From NCBI GenBank assembly GCA_008682415.1, contig VANK01000001.1, positions 186,001-250,000 of the forward strand: a stretch of DNA of 64,000 nucleotides, read 5' to 3'. Source of the stretch: Acidobacteria bacterium AB60 (GTDB lineage Bacteria; Acidobacteriota; Terriglobia; Terriglobales; Acidobacteriaceae). Shown here in pieces: positions 47,101-55,956 of this stretch. The notes under the pieces were generated by a model. The model was given only the letters and a program-made list of their open reading frames with translations, was not told the DNA's origin and did no database searches. The position numbers and the translations under genes were made by a program. Within the stretch, counting starts at the first letter, position 1; each line of letters opens with the position of its first letter.

Positions 47101-47695
47101 ACATTCGTGGGCCGAGAAGATCGCAGGCGGGTGGTCGTTCAGCGGGATTCTGAACGTGCATACGGGATTTCCGTGGACGCCGATCTACAACAGCAACGTG
47201 GGGAATCTCTATTGCTCCACGTGTCCGTACACGCAAGTTCTGCCTTCGGCATATCTGGGCGGAGCCGGGCAGGACTACGGCAACGACGCCTACAAATCAG
47301 GGCCGGGCGTTGGGAATGGAGTGAACAAGAACTTCCCGCAGGGAGGGCTTGCGTACTTTACGCCTCCAGCGTTGACCGCCGGACCCGCCTTTCCGGCGAG
47401 TGGCGCAGTGGTTCCGGTTCCGGGCATTCGCCGCAATTCGTGGACCGGCCCTGGGTATCGCGACGTGGATGCCACGGTGACGAAGAGCTTCGGGATACCG
47501 GGGTGGAAGAGGGAAGGCGCGGGAATCGAAGTGCGGGCCGACGCATTCAATCTCTTCAATCTTCTGAACTTCAAGCCTGCGGGATCCTCTGTGGGAGGCG
47601 GCGTCTCCGACAACATTCAGTCGCCGAACTTTGGCCAGGCAACCGCGGCGCTGGGTTCGCGTACTGTGACGCTGCAGGCGCGGTTCCACTTCTAA
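44171..47695 (+). CDS. Oar-like TonB-dependent receptor
   Basis: 1174 residues. Signal peptide (TLAAAAITIFLVPPSAFGQ), a carboxypeptidase-regulatory-like domain (about 40-125, ASIQGTVADPQGGVIPKAKL), a plug with VTVDASNAPLLDTETATIGG and NGISIDGITT, then a very long barrel ending in TVTLQARFHF. This is the Oar/RagA-like class that Acidobacteriota carry in dozens of copies for uptake of large glycans or other ligands. Downstream, on the same strand and 160 bases away, is a GH39 enzyme. ATG 44171 has AAGGAG upstream. A terminator follows at 47715. Confidence 0.93.
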   Translation: MHLPLFWASIRKLYATAIFRTLAAAAITIFLVPPSAFGQYRASIQGTVADPQGGVIPKAKLTLTNTDTNETQTRTTNGEGVYNFNALPPGHFKLVVEAAGFQSKELDNVSIIPEQPNAINVQLNVAAQAQTVTVDASNAPLLDTETATIGGTISENQIQHMPSFGRDVFQLTSLAPGTTGDQSQAAGGGTFSLPGTQGPGGSGSNTGIFATENGPQTLAGGQQYESNGISIDGITTVSAVWGGTSVVTPSEESVDNVKVVSNSYDAENGRFSGAQIQVTSKSGTNTIHGTAFFQAWRPGLNAYQRYNGPASLKPGTPSERGLLKDTQRFNQMGGSIGGPLWKNHVFAFFAYETERNNSSVTSTGWYETPAFDKLAPNGSISSKYLSFPGGGVSAAGLINATCSDAGLSEGVNCITVPGQGLNIGSPLKTPLGTHDPSWQSATNPGVGGGLDPTTADIAEYTTLNPTHVVDQQFNGRLDADVTQKDHATFAIYWVPVDQTYYNGPTRAYNLWHHSAINDAFSGIWNHTFSPTFLNEARANAAGWRWNEIASNPQEPFGLPTDSFGTIGNGTQVQAFGAPGPTDFDQWTYNYKDIATKILRNHSIKFGGELTRLYYLNSAPYAARPTFNFFNVWDFLNDAPMSETGTFDPTTGVPTQGRQDNRENLWGLFVQDDWKVKPSLTVNLGLRYSYFDALSSKENNMFAVRFGSGADMLTGINVRRGGSLWTPQKYNFGPQVGFAWTPGFYHQRVVIRGGFGMNYNQEEIAISANVYGNPGLQVSPNFTMSTPTSPNPGIVYAIPTDVHSLFGYPPNPNTIATFGANGLPATGQIGVTAFRNELPTMYTEHYSLDTETDLGAQFIFSLGYQGNVARHTYFHYDANAVAAARGVPLNPQVNSVNYFDNTGHASYNAMLVGLRHQFSHQFMLDAQLTWGRSMDTSSAPYSEQDYPYDTSLNWGRSDYNITRQERLYGLWQPVFFKGHSWAEKIAGGWSFSGILNVHTGFPWTPIYNSNVGNLYCSTCPYTQVLPSAYLGGAGQDYGNDAYKSGPGVGNGVNKNFPQGGLAYFTPPALTAGPAFPASGAVVPVPGIRRNSWTGPGYRDVDATVTKSFGIPGWKREGAGIEVRADAFNLFNLLNFKPAGSSVGGGVSDNIQSPNFGQATAALGSRTVTLQARFHF

Positions 47696-47714
47696 CCATC
47701 AACCCTCTGTCAGC

Positions 47715-47744
47715 GGGGGCTCGCCTGGCGGGCCCTCGTTTTCT
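47715..47744 (+). terminator. Terminator of the Oar-like gene
   Basis: GGGGGCTCGCC and GGCGGGCCCTC pair with two G-T wobbles, followed by GTTTTCTTT. Confidence 0.75.
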
Positions 47745-47858
47745 TTCAGCCCGCCTTTAGTCGTCAAACCTCACGTGTGTCTTTGTAGAATCGAGCTGCT
47801 TTCGTTGGCTCGCCGCCTGCAGGGCGCGCGATGCAAATATCTGTTCAAGGGGTAGCGC

Positions 47859-49361
47859 ATGCTTCCGCTGGTGACTCTCCGCAAGTTTTTGATGGTCCTT
47901 TCCGTGACACTCTTTGGGCTGAATCATGCGATTGCCCAGGAGACGGTCACCATTGATGTTCAATCTCAGGCCAGGCCGTTTCCGCATTTCTGGGAACAGA
48001 TGTTCGGCTCGGGGCGCGCTATTCTCTCGCTGCGCGAGAGCTATCGCGAGGATCTGCGCGCGGTGAAGAAGGTTGCTGACTTTCGCTATGTGCGGTTTCA
48101 TGCCATTCTTCACGACGAGGTCGGGGTATACAACGAGGACGAGCACGGCAATCCGGTTTATAACTTCGCCTATGTTGACCAGATTTATGATGGACTGCTG
48201 AAGAACGGGGTGAAACCATTTGTGGAGATCAGTTTCATGCCGAAGAAGCTGGCCTTCAATCCCGATGCGCTGCATCCGTTCTGGTACAAGCAGAACGTGT
48301 CGCCGCCCAAAAGCCTGGAGCGGTGGGATGATTTGATCAAGCAACTGGCCCAGCACCTGGTGGATCGCTATGGAATCGACGAGGTATCGCAGTGGTACTT
48401 CGAGGTCTGGAACGAGCCGAATATCGATTTCTGGAATGGCATTCCCCGGGAGCGCTCGTACTTCGACCTTTACGCGCATACGGCCCGGGATCTGAAGGGA
48501 GTGAGCTCACGGATTCGAGTAGGCGGGCCGGCGACCGCAGCCATTGCGTGGATCAGTGACTTTCTGAAGTTCACGGCCGACAATAAGGTGCCGGTCGACT
48601 TTGTCTCCACGCACGCCTACGCGGATGACACGACGCTTGACCTGTTCGGGAAAGAGGAAGACATTCCCATGGATGAACGCGAGTTTCGTGCGTTATCGAA
48701 GGTGCAGGAGGAGATCAAGGCTTCGAGTCAGCCTGACTTGCCGCTCTTCCTAACCGAGTGGAACGTGCAGGGGCAGCGCGAGTCGCGCGATACGACCTTC
48801 GTAGGACCGGCGCTGGCGAACACGATCCGGCAATGCGATGGCCTGGCGAACATGATGTCGTTCTGGACGTTCTCGGATGTGTTTGAGGAAGGTGGGCCGA
48901 TCCCCAAGCCCTTCGTGGGAATGTTCGGGCTGCGCGCCGAGGGCGGCATCAACAAACCCAGCTACTATGCGTACGGATTGCTGCACGAGTTAGGGGACCA
49001 GCGGATCGCGAATGCCTCGAAGAACGTGATCGTGACCAAGACGCGTGATGGAGGGCTTGCGATCGCGGCGTGGAATCTCGTGGACCCTGGTGAAAAGGGA
49101 AGTGCGCGAACCATGACTCTCGTTTTCGATCAATTGCCGCCGAATGCGCGCGTTACGTTGCAGAGCGTCGACGAGGTTCACGGAAATGTGCTGCCGATCT
49201 ATGCCAAGATGGGCAGTCCCTTGTACCCCACACCGGCGCAGGTGGAAGAGCTCAACCGCCAAACTGCATTGCCGGCCCCCGAAGAGAGAAGACTTGACGG
49301 GGGGCGGCTGCAATTGAGGTTGGACCCCAACGCGCTTGTTTTGATCCAGGTCAAAAGGTAA
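47859..49361 (+). CDS. GH39-family glycoside hydrolase (beta-xylosidase-like)
   Basis: 500 residues with signal peptide (FLMVLSVTLFGLNHAIAQ). Clan GH-A (beta/alpha)8 barrel: the acid/base is Glu186 in FEVWNEPNIDFW and the nucleophile Glu300 in LTEWNVQG, both matching GH39. A C-terminal beta domain follows the barrel (GLAIAAWNLVDPGEKG). Known GH39 activities are beta-xylosidase, alpha-L-iduronidase and others; beta-xylosidase is likely given the xylan-directed esterases in the window. Secreted. Its stop is only four bases from the stop of the convergent glucan synthase gene. Confidence 0.9.
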   Translation: MLPLVTLRKFLMVLSVTLFGLNHAIAQETVTIDVQSQARPFPHFWEQMFGSGRAILSLRESYREDLRAVKKVADFRYVRFHAILHDEVGVYNEDEHGNPVYNFAYVDQIYDGLLKNGVKPFVEISFMPKKLAFNPDALHPFWYKQNVSPPKSLERWDDLIKQLAQHLVDRYGIDEVSQWYFEVWNEPNIDFWNGIPRERSYFDLYAHTARDLKGVSSRIRVGGPATAAIAWISDFLKFTADNKVPVDFVSTHAYADDTTLDLFGKEEDIPMDEREFRALSKVQEEIKASSQPDLPLFLTEWNVQGQRESRDTTFVGPALANTIRQCDGLANMMSFWTFSDVFEEGGPIPKPFVGMFGLRAEGGINKPSYYAYGLLHELGDQRIANASKNVIVTKTRDGGLAIAAWNLVDPGEKGSARTMTLVFDQLPPNARVTLQSVDEVHGNVLPIYAKMGSPLYPTPAQVEELNRQTALPAPEERRLDGGRLQLRLDPNALVLIQVKR

Positions 49362-49365
49362 TGCT

Positions 49366-52300
49366 TCAGGCCGCTGCGGCGGCCTTGGGCGGGATGAAGG
49401 CGAAGTCCTTCATCATCGCTTTGAGAGCTGCTTTGCTGATTTGAGTCTCGTGCAACAGCAGTTCGGAGGACTGGATCAGCGCATTGGCATGGAACCACTC
49501 CTGGACGATGTTATCGCACAAGCAATTGAGGAGAGCGAGCAGCGACATGCCCTGGTGATGAGCCATCCACTCGCGAACCAGATCGCCGCGGTGGGTGGAG
49601 GTGGTGTAGTCCGTGGCCTCGTAGAAACCGTAGGCGCCCACCCAGCCCGCGGAGGCCATGTGGCGCAGATTGCGGATGGACTCCGCCGGGTCGATCATCA
49701 GCGCAAGAAAGGTGGAGTAAGGGGACACCACCGGGCCCGCGGTAGCGTCGTTGGAGAGCGCGATGTGCGGGACGCCGTAGGCGAAGTATCCGTAGTTGCC
49801 GGCGTCGTCGCGGCGCGCCGAACCCGACTCCGAGATGCCCCAGGGAATACCGACACTGCGCGCGAAGGCCTGCTGTACGCGCACGCAGGACTGCAGTGTG
49901 TCGGCCAGCATGGTGTTGGGATAGCTGCGCATCCACAACGCCGGCATCAGGTACTCGAACATCGTACCGGTCCACGACATGATGATGTGCGAACCGAAGG
50001 CGAACGTGTGATCACGCGCAAGCTTGAACCAGCTTTGCTGCGGAAGCTCGCCTCGCGCGATGGCGAGGAACGTGGCTATGCGCGCTTCCGAGGCGAGCAT
50101 GTCGTAGGAGGCATCGTGAACGCGATGGTTCCTCACGTCATAGCCGATGGAGAGGATATTGCGCCCCGGATTGACGAGGAAGCCGAACTCGGTTTGCTCG
50201 GCGAAGCGTTGTGCGGCGTGCGCGACGCGGTGCAGGGCCGCTGCCAGATCTCGGAGATTCCGAATGGCGGAGGGAAGAAGGGCGTGCAGTTGCGAGGCGA
50301 GTGCGCGCGTGTCATTGGCGAGTTGAGAATCCGGAGCAAGCCGGCGCTCCAGCATCTCTGCGAAAAGGGCGGCCTGGTCGATGCTGAGAAGCTCTGAACT
50401 GGCGTTGAGGTCGTACTCCGAGACCTCCCGGAGCGGCGCGAACTGTGGATCGAGCCAGGGAAGGAAATCGTGCACAAGCATCTGGACCGCGGCAATACGT
50501 CGACTCGTTTCCTCGTTCCACCAGGGATCGTTGCCGGCATTTGTTCCGGGAGTGGAAGAGGCAAGGGCCGTAGTTGCAGCGGGCAGCCAGGAAAGCCACT
50601 CGGAGATAGTGGCGGAGTGACCGGGCAACGAAATCTTGGAGAGAGCAGGCGAGAGTTTGCCCTGGCTGGTCACCAAATCCCAATGAGTGCGGAGACCGGC
50701 GAAGAGTTGCCGTGACAGGAGCGGCTTGCGCAAAAGGGACCGGGTGCCGGCGGCGACGGTATAGAGCGAAGCCACAAAGTTGCCGCTGTCGACGGATGAG
50801 ACGAAGGGGTTTGCTTCGAGCGGCTGGCAGGTCCGGGTATCGAACCAGTTGTAAAGATGACCGCGAAGCTTCTCCAGGCGGCCGATGGTCTCGAGACTCT
50901 TCTGGGTCAGAAAGGTGAATTCGGGAACGGTCAGAAAGCCGAATTCGCAGGCGGCCTGGCGCGCGTTGAGAAGAAGCCCGATGTTTGTGGGCGAAACGCG
51001 CGCCGCTTCTTTCAGGCCGTTCTCTTCCACGTTGTCGGGGATCAGGTAATTGTGGCTCTCGCCGCCGAACTGATGGAAGTAGCGCCAGATTCTCAGGGCA
51101 TGGCCGAGCAGGAAGTTGCGATCCGCGGAGTTCAGTTGCTGGACCTCTCTGGGGGGCCGGTTGAGCCACGCGGTGAGCACCGTGGACATGCACCAGCCCA
51201 GAAGAATGGGAGCGGCGACCAGAAAAGCAGCATGGTGCGGCGCGAACAGATAGATGATGACCGCGAGGCTGCAGGCGATCACCGGCATGAGCGCGAGGTA
51301 GCGATCCACCGGAGTCGACTTCTTGGCCTGAGACTCTGCCTCGGCGGCCGTCTCCCATTCAAGCAGCCTCTCTCCGGTAATGAAGCGACGAATGAGAGCG
51401 CGCAGCACGGCGTCAAGAACGAGCATTGCCTGGTGCGGTAAGAAGAAGAGATTGAGCAGGGTTAGAAGAGCGGCGTGACCAGCTCCCGCCATGGCGCCCC
51501 CAATAGCGCCCTCACGTCGGCTCAGAATGGCACGGCCTAGGCCAAAGGCCGTTTGCACGATGGTAGGGAGGAAGAAAAGCAGCAGGGCGGCGATGGTCCA
51601 GTAGACCGGGCCGCCGGGTAGCCACAGCCAGCCGGCGACGAACAGGATGAAGGTAAAGGGCTCCACTAGCGATCGACGGAGATTGTCGAAGATCTTCCAG
51701 CGGGAGATGGTCGAGATCGGATTGGGAACCAGGTGATTGGATTCATCGGGAACCCGCGAGAACATCCAGCGGGCAATCTGCCAGTCGCCGCGTACCCAGC
51801 GGTGCTTGCGACGCGTGTAGGCGCTGTAGTGGCTCGGATAGTCGTCGATCAACTCAACATCGGTGATCAATCCGGCTCGCGCGTAGGATCCCTCGATAAG
51901 GTCATGGCTCAGCAGAGTGTTGCGCGGGAAGCGGCGATTCAAGACCGCATGCAGCGCGGCAACCTCATAAATGCCTTTCCCCGTGAAGATTCCCTCGCCG
52001 TAGAGGTCCTGGTAGGCATCCGAGATAGCGCGCGTGTAGATATCGAAGCCGCTTTGACCCGAATAGAGCGCTGCAAGGCGCGAGCGCGACGCAGAACTGA
52101 CGCTGACGCCGACGCGCGGCTGAAGGATCCCGTATCCCTCGACGACGACCCGCAGTTTCGGGTCGATCACGGCCTGATTGAGGGGATGCGCGATGGCGCC
52201 AACCAGCTTGGCCGCGGAACCGCGCGGAAGCTGTGTGTCGGAGTCGAGGGTGAGGATATATCGGACTGCACGAAGAGCCTCGAGCCGCCCGGCCTTGATC

Positions 52301-53853
52301 GGAAACGCGTCGTATTCGCCGACCAGGAGTTTGTTCAGATCGAGAAGCTTGCCTCTCTTGCGCTCCCAGCCCATCCAGACGCCCTGGCGCACATTGAAGA
52401 TACGGTGGCGGTGGAGGAAGAGGAACGAGCCGCTGTTGGGTGACGCGTAGCGGGTGTTGAGATCATTGATCAACTGCACCGCGAGGTCGACAAGGGGATT
52501 GCTGTCGTGCGCATGGGGCTTGCTGACCGAGTCCGGGAGGTCGGTGAGGAGAGCGAAGTGAAGATTCGGATCGCGGTTGGCCAGGAAGCGGACTTCTAGT
52601 TCATTCACCATCTCCCGGGTCTGCTTCTCGTTCAGGAGGAGAGTGGGAACAACGACGAGCGTCGTCGCCTCCGCCGGGATGCGCTCGGAGAAATCAAGCT
52701 TGGGCAGCGACTCGGGATCATAGATGGAGGTGACGCTGTTATTAGCCAGTTCGACGGCACACTGCATCGCCGGCATGATCATCAGCAGGAAAGTGATGGC
52801 GAGGCGGCCAAAGACCGGGTAGTTCGGCAGCAGGGGAAAGACCGCGGCCGCGATCACGAAGATGGTAACCAGTTCAATGCTGGTTATGTAGAAATCATCG
52901 GCGTTTCTGCGGATGAACGACCGCAGCCGGAAAGATACAGGCGGATGAAAGTTGACACAGGTCGCGAGCCTGCCGAATCCCTTATCAATCAGGTAGTAGC
53001 CGATATGACTGCAGCGTTGCTGCTTGCGCGGATCGGTGTAGGTACCCCGAGCACCCTCTTGAGCAAGTTCGAGGGCTTGGGCAGCGACGTGAGACTCGGT
53101 AAAGTCAGAGTTGCTCGCAATCAACGCGACGCGATTACGATATTGCTGCCGCGTCTCCAAGTCCATCTTTGGATAGGTGCCGGTCGGATCCTGCCGCAGA
53201 ATCGCGTCGAATACGATGAGAGATTCAAGAATGCTGCTCCACTCCGTATTGGTGGAGGTGCGCAGGCTTGAGAACAGAGTGCGAAGAGTTGTGTCAGCGT
53301 GAGCATCGCCGGCAAGGGACTGCTTCGCGATGGCGAGAATGCGTTCCAGCAACACGAAGTTCAGGTAGGCAGGTATATTCCAGATCTCTACCAGAAGGAG
53401 CGGTTCGTTCGCTTGAAGTTCATTGGCGAACAGGGCAAGGCCCGGGGCGGAGATCTCCCCTCCCACTGCATCCAGATAGGTGGCTGCGAGCGTTGCGACG
53501 CGAGGTTCTTCCCGATTGCCCGACAGCAGGACTCGTGGCAGGTTGTCGCGGTCGCGAGGCTGAGGAGTCACGGCGGCCACCGCGGCACGCAGCAATCGGG
53601 GATTGGATCGCAAGTCGAGCAGCCCGATGATGGGCTTGTTGCCCGCGCCAATGTCGGGCAAGCGCGCGAGCTCTTTCTCAAGGTGCTCAACACCCGAGCG
53701 CGCGGCGAGAACTCTCTCCTGAAACTTTCCGGGGGCAGTGGGGCGAAGAGAAACATCCCACGAACCCGACGAGCGGGCGGCCTGCTTGATGGCCTCGATC
53801 CGGTCTCCGTTCAACACGCGTTGCGCATCCAGTATGGAAATGGTCTCATTCAT
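49366..53853 (-). CDS. Shortened cyclic beta-1,2-glucan synthase (GT84 + glycoamylase-type module)
   Basis: 1495 residues. An N-terminal soluble region (to ~330) is followed by membrane segments, a GT84 inverting glycosyltransferase core with LDSDTQLPRG (Asp537/Asp539) and the RxxRW-type motif RKHRWVRGDW (682-691), more membrane spans (~735-920), then a long C-terminal module with RNILSIGYDVRNHRVHDASY, WTGTMFEYLMPAL, GIPWGISESG and WMAHHQGM, matching the glycoamylase-type (PF10091) region of NdvB/Cgs. It makes beta-1,2-glucan from UDP-glucose at the inner membrane. Brucella and Agrobacterium enzymes are ~2,850 residues; the C-terminal GH94 phosphorylase part is absent. Start ATG 53853, seven bases after the ABC exporter stop, has GAGGAT upstream. 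Confidence 0.9.
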   Translation of the reverse strand: MNETISILDAQRVLNGDRIEAIKQAARSSGSWDVSLRPTAPGKFQERVLAARSGVEHLEKELARLPDIGAGNKPIIGLLDLRSNPRLLRAAVAAVTPQPRDRDNLPRVLLSGNREEPRVATLAATYLDAVGGEISAPGLALFANELQANEPLLLVEIWNIPAYLNFVLLERILAIAKQSLAGDAHADTTLRTLFSSLRTSTNTEWSSILESLIVFDAILRQDPTGTYPKMDLETRQQYRNRVALIASNSDFTESHVAAQALELAQEGARGTYTDPRKQQRCSHIGYYLIDKGFGRLATCVNFHPPVSFRLRSFIRRNADDFYITSIELVTIFVIAAAVFPLLPNYPVFGRLAITFLLMIMPAMQCAVELANNSVTSIYDPESLPKLDFSERIPAEATTLVVVPTLLLNEKQTREMVNELEVRFLANRDPNLHFALLTDLPDSVSKPHAHDSNPLVDLAVQLINDLNTRYASPNSGSFLFLHRHRIFNVRQGVWMGWERKRGKLLDLNKLLVGEYDAFPIKAGRLEALRAVRYILTLDSDTQLPRGSAAKLVGAIAHPLNQAVIDPKLRVVVEGYGILQPRVGVSVSSASRSRLAALYSGQSGFDIYTRAISDAYQDLYGEGIFTGKGIYEVAALHAVLNRRFPRNTLLSHDLIEGSYARAGLITDVELIDDYPSHYSAYTRRKHRWVRGDWQIARWMFSRVPDESNHLVPNPISTISRWKIFDNLRRSLVEPFTFILFVAGWLWLPGGPVYWTIAALLLFFLPTIVQTAFGLGRAILSRREGAIGGAMAGAGHAALLTLLNLFFLPHQAMLVLDAVLRALIRRFITGERLLEWETAAEAESQAKKSTPVDRYLALMPVIACSLAVIIYLFAPHHAAFLVAAPILLGWCMSTVLTAWLNRPPREVQQLNSADRNFLLGHALRIWRYFHQFGGESHNYLIPDNVEENGLKEAARVSPTNIGLLLNARQAACEFGFLTVPEFTFLTQKSLETIGRLEKLRGHLYNWFDTRTCQPLEANPFVSSVDSGNFVASLYTVAAGTRSLLRKPLLSRQLFAGLRTHWDLVTSQGKLSPALSKISLPGHSATISEWLSWLPAATTALASSTPGTNAGNDPWWNEETSRRIAAVQMLVHDFLPWLDPQFAPLREVSEYDLNASSELLSIDQAALFAEMLERRLAPDSQLANDTRALASQLHALLPSAIRNLRDLAAALHRVAHAAQRFAEQTEFGFLVNPGRNILSIGYDVRNHRVHDASYDMLASEARIATFLAIARGELPQQSWFKLARDHTFAFGSHIIMSWTGTMFEYLMPALWMRSYPNTMLADTLQSCVRVQQAFARSVGIPWGISESGSARRDDAGNYGYFAYGVPHIALSNDATAGPVVSPYSTFLALMIDPAESIRNLRHMASAGWVGAYGFYEATDYTTSTHRGDLVREWMAHHQGMSLLALLNCLCDNIVQEWFHANALIQSSELLLHETQISKAALKAMMKDFAFIPPKAAAAA

Positions 53854-53860
53854 CAAATCC

Positions 53861-55771
53861 TCAGCGGTAGCTGGCGGCCTGCATTTCAAACATCTCGGCG
53901 TAGCGGCCGCCGAGCGCGATCAACTGTGAGTGGTTGCCCTCTTCGACCAGTCGCCCGCCTTCCAGAACGACGATACGGTCGGCCATGCGCACAGTCGAGA
54001 AGCGGTGCGATATCAGCAGCGCCATCTTCCCCTCGGTAAGCTCCGCGAAGCGCTCGAACACTTCCAATTCGCTGCGTGCATCCAGAGCAGCGGTTGGTTC
54101 GTCGAGGATCAACAACTGCGCATCGCGAAGATAGGCCCGAGCCAGGGCCAGCTTCTGCCATTCGCCTCCGGATAGATCCACACCGCCCTCGAAGCGTCGG
54201 CCGAGCATCTGGTCATAGCCGCCGCCCAACTTGGCGATGACGCCTGCGGCAAGGCTCTTTTGCGCCGCCGATTCGATCTCACCGGGCGAGTGCGGCACCT
54301 CGATGCGGCCCACGGCAATATTTTCTCGCGCAGTCATCTCGTAGCGCATGAAATCCTGGAAGATCACCCCGATCTCAGCGTGTAGGTCGTCCAAATCATA
54401 CTCGCGCAGGTCCACGCCATCGAGTAGAATCTGGCCTTCCGTCGGATCGTAAAGGCGGGTGATGAGCTTCACCACCGTCGTTTTTCCCTGGCCATTCTCG
54501 CCGATAAGCGCGATACGTTCCCCAGGCTGCAAGGTGAAGTTGAAATCCTTCAACACGCGACGATTGGTTCCTGGATAGGCGAACGAAACGTTGTGGAATT
54601 CGAATCCCCGCCGAATTGGGCGCGGGACCCGGAGACCGTTGACCTTCGATTCCACCCGCGGCTTCATCTCGAAGAAGGCAAGCAGGTCCGTCAGGAAGAG
54701 AGCCTGGTCGGCCACGCCCGACGCCGTGGAGAATGCCTGCTGGATGTTCGACATCGCCTGCATGATCGCGGTGGTGATCAGGGTGAGGTCGCCGATGCTG
54801 TAGTGCCCTGTTATGGTGCGCCAGATGCTGTAGGCGTACGCGCCGTAATAGCCGAGTTGCCCGATGATCGCCAGTACCCCGCCCCAGAAGAGCCGTCGCT
54901 TGTTCAGGGCCACATTCTCTTCGTAGATCCTCTGGGAGAGTGCGCTGAAGCGATCGGTAAGGTATTTGCTCAGGTTGAAGAGCTTGAGTTCCTTGGCCGC
55001 TTCTTTACTGCCTCCCACCTGGCGCAGGTAATCCATCTGGCGCCGAAGCGGTGTCTGGCGAAAGTTCTTGGCGTAGGTCAGGAAGGCGAAGTGGCTCTCT
55101 CCCAGGAATGCTGGGATAATGCCCACCACCAGGAGGAGCAGCAGGAACGGCGAGTACTTGATGAGGACCGCGGAAAAGGCGATGGCCGTCACGGACTGCT
55201 GGATCAGCCGGCCCATCTGCTGGATCATGGCCAGGCGGTCTGTTGCCTGAACCCGCGCACGCTCCAGGCGATCGTAGAAGACCGGATCTTCATAGACGGT
55301 GACGTCGAGAGCTGCGGCCTTGCGCATCACCTCGACGCTCACGTGGTGGGTATACCGATCGGCAAGCAGGTTATCGAAATAGTCGACCGAGCGCGCCAGG
55401 ATGCCGGTGATGACGGCCAGCGCCATCTCCGAGCCCACGAGCCACCAGAAATGCTCGGGAAGTGGCTGGTGCAGGCGGATGCGATTGACGCCATCGATGA
55501 TGTAACGGCCGATGATCCCGATCCCGACCGGCAGAAACGCCACGATAATTCGAATGGCGATGTTCCAGAAGACCACCGACGGCCCGGATTCCCAGACGAA
55601 GTGCAGTACAGGCGGCACATTCTTGAGTGCACGGACGCGGTCTCCCCAGGCGCTTCCCATCTTCTCCGGGGGCGCCGCGGAGTTCCCATCGCCGGCGTCA
55701 CCCGAACCGCGGGCCTGAATCGCTCCGCTGGATGCACCGGCAACTTCCGACTGCTTCAGTTCGGGGGGCAT
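53861..55771 (-). CDS. ABC exporter (permease-ATPase fusion), probable beta-1,2-glucan exporter
   Basis: 636 residues: ~65-residue hydrophilic N-terminus, six membrane spans (~75-350) and one ATPase domain with Walker A GENGQGKTT, Q-loop FQDFMRYEM, signature LSGGEWQK, Walker B LLILDEPTAALD and H-loop LLISHRFSTV. Works as a homodimer. It lies directly upstream of the glucan synthase with a seven-base gap, exactly where a ChvA/NdvA-type exporter would be useful; sequence family by itself does not prove the substrate. ATG 55771 has AGGAAG upstream. There are 185 bases to the GH144-like gene before it, so a separate promoter is possible. Confidence 0.88.
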   Translation of the reverse strand: MPPELKQSEVAGASSGAIQARGSGDAGDGNSAAPPEKMGSAWGDRVRALKNVPPVLHFVWESGPSVVFWNIAIRIIVAFLPVGIGIIGRYIIDGVNRIRLHQPLPEHFWWLVGSEMALAVITGILARSVDYFDNLLADRYTHHVSVEVMRKAAALDVTVYEDPVFYDRLERARVQATDRLAMIQQMGRLIQQSVTAIAFSAVLIKYSPFLLLLLVVGIIPAFLGESHFAFLTYAKNFRQTPLRRQMDYLRQVGGSKEAAKELKLFNLSKYLTDRFSALSQRIYEENVALNKRRLFWGGVLAIIGQLGYYGAYAYSIWRTITGHYSIGDLTLITTAIMQAMSNIQQAFSTASGVADQALFLTDLLAFFEMKPRVESKVNGLRVPRPIRRGFEFHNVSFAYPGTNRRVLKDFNFTLQPGERIALIGENGQGKTTVVKLITRLYDPTEGQILLDGVDLREYDLDDLHAEIGVIFQDFMRYEMTARENIAVGRIEVPHSPGEIESAAQKSLAAGVIAKLGGGYDQMLGRRFEGGVDLSGGEWQKLALARAYLRDAQLLILDEPTAALDARSELEVFERFAELTEGKMALLISHRFSTVRMADRIVVLEGGRLVEEGNHSQLIALGGRYAEMFEMQAASYR

Positions 55772-55956
55772 GAACTTCCTTTTTCCGTCGATTCCTTTGG
55801 AATGGGTGGACTGCGTCGGGCAAGCCGCCGACCTTTACAGGCGCCCACAGAGTGGGGGGACCGTACCTAGTGGATACGATGCGCGCTGCAGGGGCATTGT
55901 TGTTCCAAGGTCTGCCTCCCTGTGGGATTGCAGGGGAGCAGGCAACTACAAGCAGA

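Noticed and set aside
44957..47236. 759-codon antisense frame opposite the Oar-like receptor
   Set aside because: Arg-rich, motif-free shadow of a well supported receptor gene.
49366..53853. Cellulose synthase (BcsA) or a complete NdvB
   Set aside because: There is no PilZ domain and the C-terminal part is a glycoamylase-type module, not that of BcsA; GH94 is missing, so it is not a full-length NdvB.
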